A stretch of DNA of 64,000 nt from Actinomyces respiraculi (GCF_014595995.2 NZ_CP063989.1:806001-870000); one strand, 5' to 3'. Positions 17,089-26,840 are shown, counted from the stretch's first letter. Program-made: numbers and translations. Notes: generated from the letters alone by a model not told the origin.

Positions 17089-19671
17089 TCAGGGCGGTCC
17101 TAGGGCGGCGATCTTGTCCTCGATGGCGGCGATGATCTGGGGATACGAGGCCAGGTCAACGTCGATGGGGTGGGAGTGGAGGACGGTGAACGGGTTGGGG
17201 GTGGAGATGACCTCGCTGGTCACGGCGATCCTGCCGCTGCGCACACCGTGCCAGATGCCGGGGTTGTCGCGGAAGAGTTCGATGACACGCGGGTCGGTCA
17301 ACAGGTGGTCGCGCACGTAGGCGGGAGTGCCCTGGAGCGCGTCGCCTTCGAAGGTCGTGGGCACGGAACCCGTGTTCAGGCGGCTGGTGCCGCCCTTGAG
17401 CTCAGGGACGTGGATGCTCGTGCCGTCCGAGGACACCGCCAGCATGTCCACCCGCCGCGGTCCGGTGGGTTTTCCGGCCAGGCCCTGGGGGCGGAAGGCG
17501 TCGGGGATCTCGTAGCCGCGGCGGGTCAGGTCCTGCACACCCCCGACCTCACCGGCGACCTCAGCCGCCCGCGTCACCCGAGGACGGGCCTGATGGACGG
17601 TACGAGCGGCCTGACGCAACCGGTCCAGGTCGTAGCTCCTGTACCCGGCGTCATGCAGGTTGCGCAGTGTGTTTTTGTAGTTCCTCTGGTTGAAGTCTCT
17701 CATGGTGGTGCCCTCGGGCAGGAGGGAGCGCAGGCGGTCCACGGCGTCGTTGCGCGCTGCGGTGAGCACGCTGCGCTGCTCGAAGAGGCTGCTCAGCTCA
17801 ACCAGGTCGTCGACGTTGCGGCGCAGGGCGACGGTGGCTTCCAGCGAGCGCGCGGCGCTGCGGGCGCCCAGGCCGAGGGCCGAGCCGGGAATGAAGGTGG
17901 TGGCGAAGTCGAGCACGTCCCACAGGAGCTGGCCGAGGGTGACGGTGCGCAGGTAGTCGATGGTCGCCTGGCGCGGGTCGCGCATGAAGTCGGCCACCCC
18001 GTGACCGTGCTCAGCCGCCCACGCGAACACCCCGAAGGCGCCCAGCGCCAGCGCCCCGGAGGCCCCCAGGCTCATCAGGGCGACAACCCCCAGGGCCGTG
18101 AGCAGGATCTGGCCGCCCAGTCCCAGCGAGTCCCACCAGGACGCCAGCGAGTCCAGCAGGCCCGCGAAGAACAGTGCGTCATCCGCGTCGATGACGTCCG
18201 GGCCGATGACCCGGCCGAGCGCCCCGCCCACGCCCAGGCACACCAGCGCCACCACCACCGCTATCGCCAGGGCGGCCAGCGCCCACCGACGGCGCGCAGC
18301 CGGCTCCGCCCCCGGCACCGTCACGCCCATGGCCTGACGACGCACCTCCATCACCAGCCGCCCCGTACGCCGCCCCGCACGCATACGCGCCCGGCGTGTC
18401 AGGCCCGGCTGCGCGTACCCGGCCGCGGTCACGGTCAGGTCCGCCCAGGTGAGCACCCCCAGCGCCACCACCGCGCGCACCGGCGCCCGCCACGGGGCGG
18501 CGAGCCCGCTCAGCTCGGGCACCACCCCCACACCCTCCCCCAGGGTTCCCAACGGGCCTGCCAGCAGGCGGCGGTGCGCGTCCACCACCAGGCACGCCCC
18601 CAGCGCCACCACCGCCAGGACCACCTGCCCGCGCCCCATACCGCCCGCCAGCCACACGAGCTTGACCACCCCCAGCAGCAGCCCCTCCTTCTGCGTCCAC
18701 CCCGCTGAGGCCACCGTCGCGTTGTAGGCCGCGTGATCCATCACCGCCCAGGCCAGCGCCGCCGCCGGGCCGCCCACCGCCACCAGCCGCCACCACGGCG
18801 TCACCGCACCCGCACCCCGGTGCCCGGCGTGACGCCACGCCCACATCCCCAGCCCGACCGTCGAGGCCACCAGCATCGTCGACACCTGGTGGCCCACCAC
18901 CATCACCTGCCCCCACTCACCCGTCCACGGCACGGTGACGCCGGTCTGGAAGGACCCCGAGGTCAATGGGTTGAGCGAGTAGCTCGTCCCCGTCCCCAGC
19001 AGCTCGGCCAGCAGCGACAGCCACGGCGAGATCGCCGTCATGCTGATGCGCCGGGCGAAGTCCTCCGCCACCGTGAAACCGGCCCCCGCCGCATACCCCA
19101 GCAGCATCCAGTCGCTGGCCGCCAGACGTCGCATACGTCCCGGCGCCACCAGCGCCGGCACGAGCAGGATGAGCAGCTTGCCCGGCTCCTCGATGAACGC
19201 CGCCAGGGCGATGGGCGCCCCGTCGTCGGACGTCGTCAGCCCCACGAGCCGGCCCACACCCGCCGTGAACAACGCGACGAGCAGTGCCCACACCGTGCTC
19301 ACGCTCAGCAGCACCGTCAAGGACCGCAGCCTGACCGTACGCGTACGCGCCACCAGCACCAGCACACCCAGCCCCGCCAACAGGCTCACCGCCGGCACCA
19401 GCGCCTCGGCAAGCCCCTCGATGACCAGCAGCGCCACCCCCAGCAGCACCACGGACGCCACCTGACTGACCTGCGCCACCCGAGCCAGCACCCGCACCAC
19501 GCGTGGGCGGCGCCCCAACCAACCGCTCAGCCGGTCCCGTGCCCGCTCCCAGCCCTCCGGCGGCACCCGCACGAGAGCCCCCGCCGACGCCTCCTCCGCT
19601 GCGGACCATGACGCCCCACGGCCGCCAGGTGCCACCGGAAGCGTCGGACCAGACAACCAGCCAGCGGACAT
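17089..19671 (-). CDS. PrsW-like intramembrane protease fused to a PD-(D/E)xK-like nuclease domain (putative toxin)
   Basis: 860 aa. Residues about 65-370 form a multi-helix membrane domain with the PrsW motif set in order: EEPGK (161-165), GFTVAED (Phe199, Glu203), a His in VVGHQVST (His261) and HAAYN (His313, Asn317). A second membrane block (about 460-550, after a TM pair at 350-410) is followed by a soluble C-terminus with helical linker (620-710). The tail contains GPRRVDMLAV (Asp742), then VPELKGG (Glu757, Lys759): the D-x(14)-E-x-K spacing of restriction-endonuclease-fold nucleases. GAGGAG five bases before the ATG at 19671 fixes the start; a GTG at 19677 also reads. Five tandem immunity-like genes follow on the same strand. 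Protease fold is fairly sure; nuclease and toxin roles are inference. Confidence 0.75.
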   Translation of the reverse strand: MSAGWLSGPTLPVAPGGRGASWSAAEEASAGALVRVPPEGWERARDRLSGWLGRRPRVVRVLARVAQVSQVASVVLLGVALLVIEGLAEALVPAVSLLAGLGVLVLVARTRTVRLRSLTVLLSVSTVWALLVALFTAGVGRLVGLTTSDDGAPIALAAFIEEPGKLLILLVPALVAPGRMRRLAASDWMLLGYAAGAGFTVAEDFARRISMTAISPWLSLLAELLGTGTSYSLNPLTSGSFQTGVTVPWTGEWGQVMVVGHQVSTMLVASTVGLGMWAWRHAGHRGAGAVTPWWRLVAVGGPAAALAWAVMDHAAYNATVASAGWTQKEGLLLGVVKLVWLAGGMGRGQVVLAVVALGACLVVDAHRRLLAGPLGTLGEGVGVVPELSGLAAPWRAPVRAVVALGVLTWADLTVTAAGYAQPGLTRRARMRAGRRTGRLVMEVRRQAMGVTVPGAEPAARRRWALAALAIAVVVALVCLGVGGALGRVIGPDVIDADDALFFAGLLDSLASWWDSLGLGGQILLTALGVVALMSLGASGALALGAFGVFAWAAEHGHGVADFMRDPRQATIDYLRTVTLGQLLWDVLDFATTFIPGSALGLGARSAARSLEATVALRRNVDDLVELSSLFEQRSVLTAARNDAVDRLRSLLPEGTTMRDFNQRNYKNTLRNLHDAGYRSYDLDRLRQAARTVHQARPRVTRAAEVAGEVGGVQDLTRRGYEIPDAFRPQGLAGKPTGPRRVDMLAVSSDGTSIHVPELKGGTSRLNTGSVPTTFEGDALQGTPAYVRDHLLTDPRVIELFRDNPGIWHGVRSGRIAVTSEVISTPNPFTVLHSHPIDVDLASYPQIIAAIEDKIAALGPP

Positions 19672-19866
19672 CAGCACTCCTCAGTCACAGTGACAAGCCT
19701 CACGGGTCAGGGCGCCCGCCACACGACCGTAACCAGACGCCCGCGCGCTCGGCAACCACTGGTACCCGGGCAGTCACCACCTGGTCCCCATGGTGCCCAT
19801 GACCTCCCCGGGGACCGCGGTCACCGGTGCATGGTCTCCCGCACGGGACTCGTCGCGTCGGTCCGG

Positions 19867-21078
19867 CTACGCGTACCTGCTGCTTCCCCGGCGGGCGCGC
19901 CGAGCCGTATCGACGGCGCCGGGCAGCACCGCAAGAAACCGGTCAATGTCCTCCACGGTCGTCGTGCGCCCCATCGACAGGCGCAGAGGTGCGCGCGCCG
20001 CCTCCTCGCCCAGCCCCATCGCCAGCACCACCTCGCTGGGCTGGAACACCCCCGCATGGCAGGCCGAGCCCGCTGAGGCCTCCACCCCCGCCAAATCCAG
20101 CGCCATGAGCAGGGCCTCGGCGTCGGTGTCCTCCACCCACAGGTGGGCCGTGCCCGGCAGGTGGGCGGCGTCGTCGGGAAGCGTCGCGTGCACGCCCTCC
20201 AGCACCGTTGCCCCCGCCAGCAGCCGCGAGCGCAGGGCCTCCAACCGCACCGCCTCCTCCTGCCGCTCGGCCACGGCCAGCTCGACGGCCAGCGCCAGGG
20301 CGCGCGCCCCGACGACGTCCTGCGTGCCCGAGCGGGTCCCGCGCTCCTGCAGACCCCCGCCGGTCGGTGCCACGAGCGTCACCTCACGGCGCAGCACGAG
20401 CGCACCGGTGCCCACCGGCGCGCCCAGCTTGTGGCCGCTCAGGCTCACGGCGTCCAGCCCCCAGTTGTGGACATCCACGGCCACCCGCCCGACGGCGGCG
20501 ACCGCGTCCGCGTGCACCGCCACCCAGCCGGGCTCACCGGGACGGGCGGTGCCTGTGTGCGCGCGGACCGCGGCGACCAGCCCGGCGAGGTCCTCGACGG
20601 CACCCGTCTCGTTGTTCGCCGCCATGACGCTCACGAGGGCCGTCGTTCCCGGCTCGACCGCTGCGGACAGCGCCTCGGCACTTACCCGGCCCGCGGCGTC
20701 GACGCCCAGGACCGTCAGTCGCGCCCCGAGCATCTCCTCGGCGCGTCGGGCGGTGTCGAGCACCGCCGGGTGCTCGACGGCGGAGACGACGAGCCCCGGG
20801 TGCTCCGTGCCGGCGCGCCGTGCCGCGAGCGCCCTGCCGGCCACGACGAGCGCGTCCGCCTCCGTCCCGCCGGAGGTGAACAGGACCTCGTGGGTGTCCA
20901 CGCCCAGGGCGCGGGCGAGGCGGGCGCGGGCCTCGCTGAGCAGGGCGCCGGCACGACGCCCGGCGGCGTGCTGGGAGGAGGGGTTGCCCGCCTCCGGAAG
21001 GACGGCGAGGTCGCGGGCCAGCTGGTCGGCGACAGCGGGGTGGAGCGGGGTCGTGGCCGCATGGTCCAGGTACGTCAC
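19867..21078 (-). CDS. Cysteine desulfurase (NifS/IscS type)
   Basis: A 403-aa PLP enzyme that moves sulfur from L-cysteine to acceptors such as MnmA. Begins MTYLDHAATTPLHP as in IscS/NifS. PLP lysine Lys217 in VSLSGHKLGAP; TSGGTEADAL (about 68-77) and ANNETGA (154-160) bind cofactor and substrate; active-site Cys340 in SAGSACHAGVFQPSEV. Normally adjacent to mnmA in this lineage; here it is separated by the toxin/immunity insertion, whose first gene begins 195 bases after its stop. Divergent from nudC. Confidence 0.92.
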   Translation of the reverse strand: MTYLDHAATTPLHPAVADQLARDLAVLPEAGNPSSQHAAGRRAGALLSEARARLARALGVDTHEVLFTSGGTEADALVVAGRALAARRAGTEHPGLVVSAVEHPAVLDTARRAEEMLGARLTVLGVDAAGRVSAEALSAAVEPGTTALVSVMAANNETGAVEDLAGLVAAVRAHTGTARPGEPGWVAVHADAVAAVGRVAVDVHNWGLDAVSLSGHKLGAPVGTGALVLRREVTLVAPTGGGLQERGTRSGTQDVVGARALALAVELAVAERQEEAVRLEALRSRLLAGATVLEGVHATLPDDAAHLPGTAHLWVEDTDAEALLMALDLAGVEASAGSACHAGVFQPSEVVLAMGLGEEAARAPLRLSMGRTTTVEDIDRFLAVLPGAVDTARRARRGSSRYA

Positions 21079-21139
21079 GGGCAGAGCCTGTCACGAACCG
21101 GGGCAATAAGCCGGGATCGTGACACATAGGCTGTTCGTT

Positions 21140-22141
21140 ATGACCGCCGCACTCCTCGACCGTGACGCCGCCAGGCGCGCTCGCCCCGGACTGCTCCAGG
21201 CGCTCGCCGAGGACCCCTCCACCCGGCTCGTCGTCGTCGACGCCCGCGGACGCGTGAGCCTCGACGCCCCCGGCCAGGGCGCGGACCTACCCCAGGACGG
21301 GCTGACACCGACCCACGGCCGGTCCGCCGGGCAGGTGCTCGAGCTCGCCCCCGTCACCGCCGCAGACCTCGACCTCACCGGCCTGGAGACCTACTACCTG
21401 GGGCGGCAAGAGTCGGACGCCACCTCCTGGCTCGCCGTCGTCGTCCCCGACGAGACCACGGAGCCCCCGGACGCCGAGGGCGCCGCCCACCCCCACGTGG
21501 ACCTCGACTCGCTGCTCGCCCGCTTCCCCCTGTCCGCCCTGCGCGCGGTGGGCGCCGATCTCAGTGCCTGCGCCCTCAGCCTCACCACGCCCGCGGTCGC
21601 CCTGGCCGCATGGCACGCCTCGCACCACTACTGCCCCGCCTGCGGGGCGCGCACCGTGCAGGCCGAGGCCGGCTGGGCGCAGCGCTGCACGGGCTGCGGG
21701 CGTATGTCCTTTCCCCGCACGGACCCGGCCGTCATCATGTCCGTGACCGACGAGCAGGACAGGATCATCCTCGTCCACGGCTCAACCTGGGAGGCGGGGC
21801 GCTACTCGACCATCGCCGGCTTCATTGAGGCGGGGGAGTCCGCCGAGGCGGCCGTGGTGCGTGAGGTCGCCGAGGAGACGGGGCTCAGGGTCTCTCGTGT
21901 GGAGCAGGTCGCCACCCAGCCGTGGCCCTTCCCGCGTTCGCTCATGCTGGGCTACCGGGCCTGGCTCGAGCCCGGACAGAGCGCGGCGCGCCCCGACGGC
22001 ACGGAGGTCACCGACGTCCGCGTGCTCTCACGCGCCGAGCTGGCTGCGGCGGTGGACAGCGGCCGACTTGTCCTGCCGGGGGCGGCCTCGATCGCCCGTC
22101 GGCTCATCGAGGACTGGTTCGGCGGCCCCCTTGGGCGGTGA
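21140..22141 (+). CDS. nudC: NAD(+) diphosphatase / deNADding enzyme, NUDIX
   Basis: 333 aa. Zn ribbon HYCPACGARTV...RCTGCGRMSF with Cys165, 168, 183 and 186, then FPRTDPAVI, Nudix box GFIEAGES...REVAEETGL (227-249) and the NudC-type TQPWPFPRSLM. It hydrolyses NAD(H) to NMN(H) and AMP and may remove NAD caps from RNA. A GTG at 21119 is an alternative start; no strong Shine-Dalgarno is seen for either. First gene of a block also conserved around mycobacterial uvrD2. Confidence 0.92.
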   Translation: MTAALLDRDAARRARPGLLQALAEDPSTRLVVVDARGRVSLDAPGQGADLPQDGLTPTHGRSAGQVLELAPVTAADLDLTGLETYYLGRQESDATSWLAVVVPDETTEPPDAEGAAHPHVDLDSLLARFPLSALRAVGADLSACALSLTTPAVALAAWHASHHYCPACGARTVQAEAGWAQRCTGCGRMSFPRTDPAVIMSVTDEQDRIILVHGSTWEAGRYSTIAGFIEAGESAEAAVVREVAEETGLRVSRVEQVATQPWPFPRSLMLGYRAWLEPGQSAARPDGTEVTDVRVLSRAELAAAVDSGRLVLPGAASIARRLIEDWFGGPLGR

Positions 22142-22246
22142 GTGGGTCGTGCGTCCCGACGGCGACCGCCCCGGTTCCGGCTGCTGTCCGACGGCGGCCA
22201 CCCCGGCTGTGAATTCGTGTCACAGGCCCGTGGCAGGCTGGTGCCG

Positions 22247-24328
22247 ATGAAGACCTCCTCCGCACCCACCCTGCGCAGCCCCCAGGAACTGCTGGCCGCC
22301 CTCGACCCGGACCAGCGGGAGGTCGCTGAGCACCTTGAGGGCCCCATGTGCGTGCTCGCCGGTGCGGGCACGGGCAAGACCCGGGCCATCACCTACCGCA
22401 TCGCCCACGGCGTCGCCACGGGCGCCTACGAACCCACCCAGGTCCTGGCCGTCACCTTCACCGCGCGCGCCGCCGGGGAGATGCGCTCGCGCCTGCGCGA
22501 CCTCGGAGTGAGCGGGGCGCAGGCCCGCACCTTCCACTCCGCGGCCCTGCGCCAACTCGACTACTTCTACCCGGTGGCCGTCGGCGGCCGGCGCCCGGAA
22601 CTCGTCGAGCACAAGGCCGGCCTCGTCGCCACCGCCGCCCGGCGTGTGGGCCTGCCCTCAGACCGCGCGCTCGTGCGCGACCTGTCCGCCGAGGTCGAGT
22701 GGGCCAAGGTCCAGATGCTCCGGCCGGAGGACTACTCCGAGCGTGTGCGCCGGCTGCGCCGCGAGACTCCCGGCGGGCTCGCGGCGGAAGAGGTCGCCCG
22801 CCTCTACGAGGCCTACGAGTCGGCCAAGACCGAGCGCGACGTCATGGACTTCGAGGACGTCCTGCTGTCCATGGTCGGGATCCTGCGCTCGCGCTCGGAC
22901 ATCGCCGCCCAGGTGCGCGGGCAGTACAAGCATTTCGTCGTCGACGAGTACCAGGACGTCTCGCCGCTGCAGCACCGTCTGCTGCAGCTGTGGCTGGGTC
23001 CGCAGCGGCGCCAGCTGTGCGTCGTCGGGGACGTGTCCCAGACGATCTACTCCTTCACCGGCGCCAGCCCCGCCTACCTCACGGGCTTCACTCAGGAGTT
23101 CTCCGGCGCGCGCACGGTGCGTCTGAGCCGCGACTACCGCTCGACCCCGCAGGTCGTGTCCCTGGCGAACACGGTCCTGGCGGGCAGGGGCGGGCGGAGC
23201 CTGCCATCCGGGGCGGTCGAGCTCGTCGCCCAACGGCCCAGCGGCCCCGCCGTGCGCTTCGACACCTACGACGACGACGAGGCCGAGGCCGCCGGTGTTG
23301 TCGCCCACGTCCAGCGCCTGGCTGCGGCCGGGGTCCCGTTGAGCGAGATCGCCGTCCTGTACCGCACAACGGCACAGTCGGAGGTGCTGGAGCAGGCGCT
23401 GGCCCAGGCGGGCATCGGCGTGCTTGTGCGCGGGGGCACGCGCTTCTTCCAGCGGCCGGAGGTCAGGCGCGCGATGGTCCTGCTGCGCGGGGCCGCCCGC
23501 ACCGAGACCGCGAACCTGAGCGGGGACCTGAGCGTGGACGTGCGCGCGGTGCTGGCACGCGAAGGATGGTCCGAGGCACCGCCGGCCCAGCGTGGTGCCG
23601 TGCGCGAGCGCTGGGACTCCCTCAACGCCATCGTCGAGCTGGGCGATCAGCTCGCCCAGGTGCGCGGAGCCGGCCTGGCCGAGCTCGCCCGGGAGCTGGA
23701 GGAGCGGGCCGAGGCCCAGAACGCCCCCACCTACGACGGCGTCACCCTGTCCACCATCCACGCGGCCAAGGGCTTGGAGTGGGACGCCGTCCTCATCATC
23801 GGCACCAGTGACGGGCTGCTGCCCATCAGCCTCGCTGAGGGCCCCGAGGCGATCGAGGAGGAGAAGCGACTGCTGTACGTGGCCGTGACCCGGGCCCGTG
23901 AGCACCTGGTCCTGTCCTATGCGCGCGCCCGTCACGCCGGCGGCCGGGCCTCGCGCCGACCCACCCGCTTCCTGGCCTCGTCCTGGCCCTCTCCCGAGGA
24001 GGCCAAGGACACGCGCCGCAGGCAGTCCTCCTCATCGAAGGCCTCGCGCCGCCAGGCGATGGAGGAGTTCCTTGAGGACAATGACGCGGGCACGGTCGCG
24101 CTCTTCGAGGCTCTGCGGCAGTGGCGGGCCGGTGTCGCCAAAGAGCGCAGCCACCCGGCCTACACCGTCTTCCCGGACGTCACCTTGCAGTCGATCGCCA
24201 TCATCAAGCCGACGACGCTGCCCCAGCTGTCCGCGGTGCACGGGGTCGGGGCCGTCAAGCTCAAGGAGTACGGCGCGGACATCCTCAGGCTCGTGTCCGC
24301 CCACGGGGCGGCCGGCTCAGGGGCTTGA
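22247..24328 (+). CDS. uvrD2: UvrD2-like superfamily I DNA helicase with HRDC domain
   Basis: 693 aa. Motif I GAGTGKT at 39-45, motif II DEYQD (about 227-231), QTIYSFTGA motif III region, FFQRPEVRRA, and TIHAAKGLEWD and VAVTRAREHL motifs V/VI. The C-terminus TLPQLSAVHGVGAVKLKEYG is an HRDC domain, the hallmark of actinobacterial UvrD2 versus UvrD1. 3'-5' DNA unwinding in repair. The start ATG at 22247 is chosen; the frame is open upstream to 22142 but that stretch is not helicase-like. The nudC stop is 105 bases before it. Confidence 0.93.
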   Translation: MKTSSAPTLRSPQELLAALDPDQREVAEHLEGPMCVLAGAGTGKTRAITYRIAHGVATGAYEPTQVLAVTFTARAAGEMRSRLRDLGVSGAQARTFHSAALRQLDYFYPVAVGGRRPELVEHKAGLVATAARRVGLPSDRALVRDLSAEVEWAKVQMLRPEDYSERVRRLRRETPGGLAAEEVARLYEAYESAKTERDVMDFEDVLLSMVGILRSRSDIAAQVRGQYKHFVVDEYQDVSPLQHRLLQLWLGPQRRQLCVVGDVSQTIYSFTGASPAYLTGFTQEFSGARTVRLSRDYRSTPQVVSLANTVLAGRGGRSLPSGAVELVAQRPSGPAVRFDTYDDDEAEAAGVVAHVQRLAAAGVPLSEIAVLYRTTAQSEVLEQALAQAGIGVLVRGGTRFFQRPEVRRAMVLLRGAARTETANLSGDLSVDVRAVLAREGWSEAPPAQRGAVRERWDSLNAIVELGDQLAQVRGAGLAELARELEERAEAQNAPTYDGVTLSTIHAAKGLEWDAVLIIGTSDGLLPISLAEGPEAIEEEKRLLYVAVTRAREHLVLSYARARHAGGRASRRPTRFLASSWPSPEEAKDTRRRQSSSSKASRRQAMEEFLEDNDAGTVALFEALRQWRAGVAKERSHPAYTVFPDVTLQSIAIIKPTTLPQLSAVHGVGAVKLKEYGADILRLVSAHGAAGSGA

Positions 24329-24333
24329 GTTGG

Positions 24334-25281
24334 TCAGGAGCTTGAGCTGCTCGGGGGCTTGAGCTGCTCAGACACGCAGGTGGCGGGCGTGTCCGCCTGC
24401 GTGCCCGCCAGGAGCTGACCGCACAGGCACTGCGGGTGAGGCTCCCACCGGCGCACCAGGCCCAGCGGCTCGTCCACGCCGATGTCGACACTGGTGGCCT
24501 GCCAGCGCCACGGTGCATCCCCCAGGCAGTCGAGCACCGCGCGTGCCGCCAGGACGGCAGCCTGCTCCACAAGCAGACCCTCCATCGGGGCGGCGGGCAG
24601 TAGCAGGGACTGCACGGTCAGCAGCGGCCAGGCGGGGTCCGCATCCGTCTCGTGCAGCGCCAGGCAGGTCGCGCACAGCAAGCGCTCGGGCCCCAGCGCG
24701 GGCCCCACACGCACCGACAAGGGACGCACCACCACCGGCAGATGCACCAGCCCGGACTGGGCCACCGCCCGCGCCGAGAGCGGGTGGAGGGTGTAGTCGT
24801 CCACGGTCACCGCCAGGGCGGGCGTGACGCCCATGGGCAACCCGCCCACGTCACCGGCCTGTCCGAAGGGCCGCACCGCACCGAGCCCCACCGAGGCCAG
24901 CAGCGCCGCCAGACGGGAGGCGATGGGGCCCTGACCACGCACGAGGACGGCACTGCGAGACAGCCGCCGCGCGCGCTCGCGGGCGTCAACGCCGTGCGCC
25001 TCCCAGTGCAGCAGGTCCGGGTCCGTGGGGGCGGCGTCGTCGGCCAGGACCCCGTGGCGCGAGAGCTCGGCGTAGAGCTCGCGAGTCCGCGCGGGCCCCA
25101 CCTGTTTGCGGCGGGCCCGGCGCCTGGCGCTGTGGGCCTGCTCGCCGAGCTGGACCAGCATGGCGGTGTCATCCTCACTGAGCCCAGTGAGCACGGGCGC
25201 GCGGCCGGGCTCCGCACCCACCTGGACCTCGCCGTCGGCGCGCCGCAGCACGCTCGCCCCACCTCGCAACCTCACGCTCAT
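24334..25281 (-). CDS. Conserved hypothetical (Rv3196-like, ThiF/leader-binding-like)
   Basis: 315 aa, soluble. CAGGAGACGCC directly before the ATG at 25281 fixes the start. Middle part VLVRGQGPIASRLAALLASVGLGAV (about 138-162) has the Gly-rich alpha/beta look of a degenerate ThiF/E1-like nucleotide fold. Paired cysteines CATC (about 228-231) and CLCG near 292-295 may hold a structural Zn. Gene position between uvrD2 and the PDZ protease fits the mycobacterial Rv3196 neighbourhood from memory. It converges on uvrD2 with 5 bases between stop codons. Function unknown. The C-terminal run of serines is encoded by short repeats shared with the uvrD2 end. Confidence 0.65.
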   Translation of the reverse strand: MSVRLRGGASVLRRADGEVQVGAEPGRAPVLTGLSEDDTAMLVQLGEQAHSARRRARRKQVGPARTRELYAELSRHGVLADDAAPTDPDLLHWEAHGVDARERARRLSRSAVLVRGQGPIASRLAALLASVGLGAVRPFGQAGDVGGLPMGVTPALAVTVDDYTLHPLSARAVAQSGLVHLPVVVRPLSVRVGPALGPERLLCATCLALHETDADPAWPLLTVQSLLLPAAPMEGLLVEQAAVLAARAVLDCLGDAPWRWQATSVDIGVDEPLGLVRRWEPHPQCLCGQLLAGTQADTPATCVSEQLKPPSSSSS

Positions 25282-25417
25282 GGCGTCTCCTGTGGCCGGG
25301 CCCGTCGTCGGGCCATGCACAAGGAGCGTCCCACCCGGGGCCGCTGTCTGCCAGGGCAAGGCGACCGCCTGTGGATAACTCGCGGGGGAGGGGCCGACGG
25401 CGTGCCCGCCCCTTGTC

Positions 25418-26677
25418 TCAGTTGGCGGCCTGGCAGGAGGGCAGCGCGTCGGTCTGCCCGGAGGCGATGGCCTCGACGGCCTCGACCGCCTCGTGCAAGG
25501 TGGACACGGCCACCACCGTCATGCCCTCGGGCTCATGGCCGACAACTTCGGAGCAGTTGTCCACCGGGGCCAGGAACCAGGAGGAGCCGGCCTGCGCCGC
25601 CCCCGCCATCTTCTGCTGGATCCCGCCAATCGGCCCGATACTGCCGTCCGTCGAGATCGTGCCCGTGCCGGCGATGTCCTGCCCGCCGGTGAGGCTGCCG
25701 GGCGTGAGCGCGTCGATGATGCCCAGGGCAAACATCGAGCCCGCACTCGGGCCTCCCACCGCCTCCAGGCCGAACTGGGCGTCGACGTCGGAGTCCACCC
25801 GCACGGTGAGCGTGATCCCGAGCAAGGAGCCCTCCGTGTCCTCGGGAGCCCCGACCTCCTGCGGTGAGAGCGTCGTGAGCGCGACGTCGGTCGGGGTGCC
25901 GTCGCGCTCGACGGTGACGGTGACACGGGTCCCGGGGGCAAGCGTCGTCATGAGGGCGCGCAGCTGGGGGTAGCCGGTGATCTCGGTGCGCTCGCCGTCA
26001 ACAGTCAGGGCTGTGAGGACGTCACCCGGGACGAACCCCGCCCCCGCCTGGGCGTCGGTCACGCCCCGGATCTCCAGGACGACGGTGTCGGCCAGTCCCG
26101 CCTCGAGGAGGGCGGCGACGACGGCGGTGGACTGGGAGGAGTTCATGAGCGACTGGTTGGCCTCCTCAACCTCCTCGGCGCTCATCGTCTCCGGGCACAC
26201 GAGCTCGCGGTCGATAACGCTCTCGTTCGTGTCGAACCATGCCCCCAGCACGTCGAGGAGTGTGACGGGGTAGCCGGGGCAGCCCCGCACGGCGACCGTT
26301 GTCATGCGCAGGGCGCCCTCAGCGGGGTAGGTCTGAGCGCCGCTGACGGTGATGACCTGCGCGGCGTCCGCGCCGCCGGAACCGTCCTGGTCAACCGTGC
26401 CGAGGACGTTCCAGGTTGGCCCGGGGCTCTCGATGACGTAGTCGACCGGGACGGTCGCTGCCGCGACGACGACCGCGACGGCCAGCAGCACGGGCAGGGC
26501 GATGCGCGCGGCCCGCCAGAGGCGGCGACGCCGGGAGGTGGCGCTAGCCGCCGGTGACGGCAGGGGGTTGGGCGGGGGCGCGTCGGGACGCTCAGGGCCA
26601 CCGGGGCCGTCAGGACCACTGGGGTCACTGGGGCCGCTGGGGCCGTCGGGGTTGTCAGTGGGCAGCAGGTCGGTCAC
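25418..26677 (-). CDS. PDZ domain / Lon-like S16 membrane-anchored protease
   Basis: 419 aa from the GTG at 26677. Pro/Gly-rich cytoplasmic N-terminus (1-45), one membrane anchor IALPVLLAVAVVVAAATV (about 59-76), extracytoplasmic PDZ region around GFVPGDVLTAL (214-224), then an S16 Lon-type proteolytic domain with catalytic Ser311 in GGPSAGSMF and Lys356 in GGIQQKMAGA. Homologue of Rv3194c; substrates unknown. In-frame ATGs at 26722 and 26749 are alternatives, and the frame remains open far upstream inside the divergent gene, so the exact start is uncertain. Confidence 0.85.
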   Translation of the reverse strand: MTDLLPTDNPDGPSGPSDPSGPDGPGGPERPDAPPPNPLPSPAASATSRRRRLWRAARIALPVLLAVAVVVAAATVPVDYVIESPGPTWNVLGTVDQDGSGGADAAQVITVSGAQTYPAEGALRMTTVAVRGCPGYPVTLLDVLGAWFDTNESVIDRELVCPETMSAEEVEEANQSLMNSSQSTAVVAALLEAGLADTVVLEIRGVTDAQAGAGFVPGDVLTALTVDGERTEITGYPQLRALMTTLAPGTRVTVTVERDGTPTDVALTTLSPQEVGAPEDTEGSLLGITLTVRVDSDVDAQFGLEAVGGPSAGSMFALGIIDALTPGSLTGGQDIAGTGTISTDGSIGPIGGIQQKMAGAAQAGSSWFLAPVDNCSEVVGHEPEGMTVVAVSTLHEAVEAVEAIASGQTDALPSCQAAN

Positions 26678-26840
26678 GGCCCCATCATGGGGCACCGGTC
26701 TGGGAACGCGCCGCAACAGCATGTCGGCCCCAGCCTGCTCATGGCCCATGTTCAGATACTTCCAGGAACCCATGGCAGGCTGTTGCCCTGACCCCGGTGG
26801 GACGCGTCGCGCCCCGTCGGCACCACCAGGAAGGACACTG

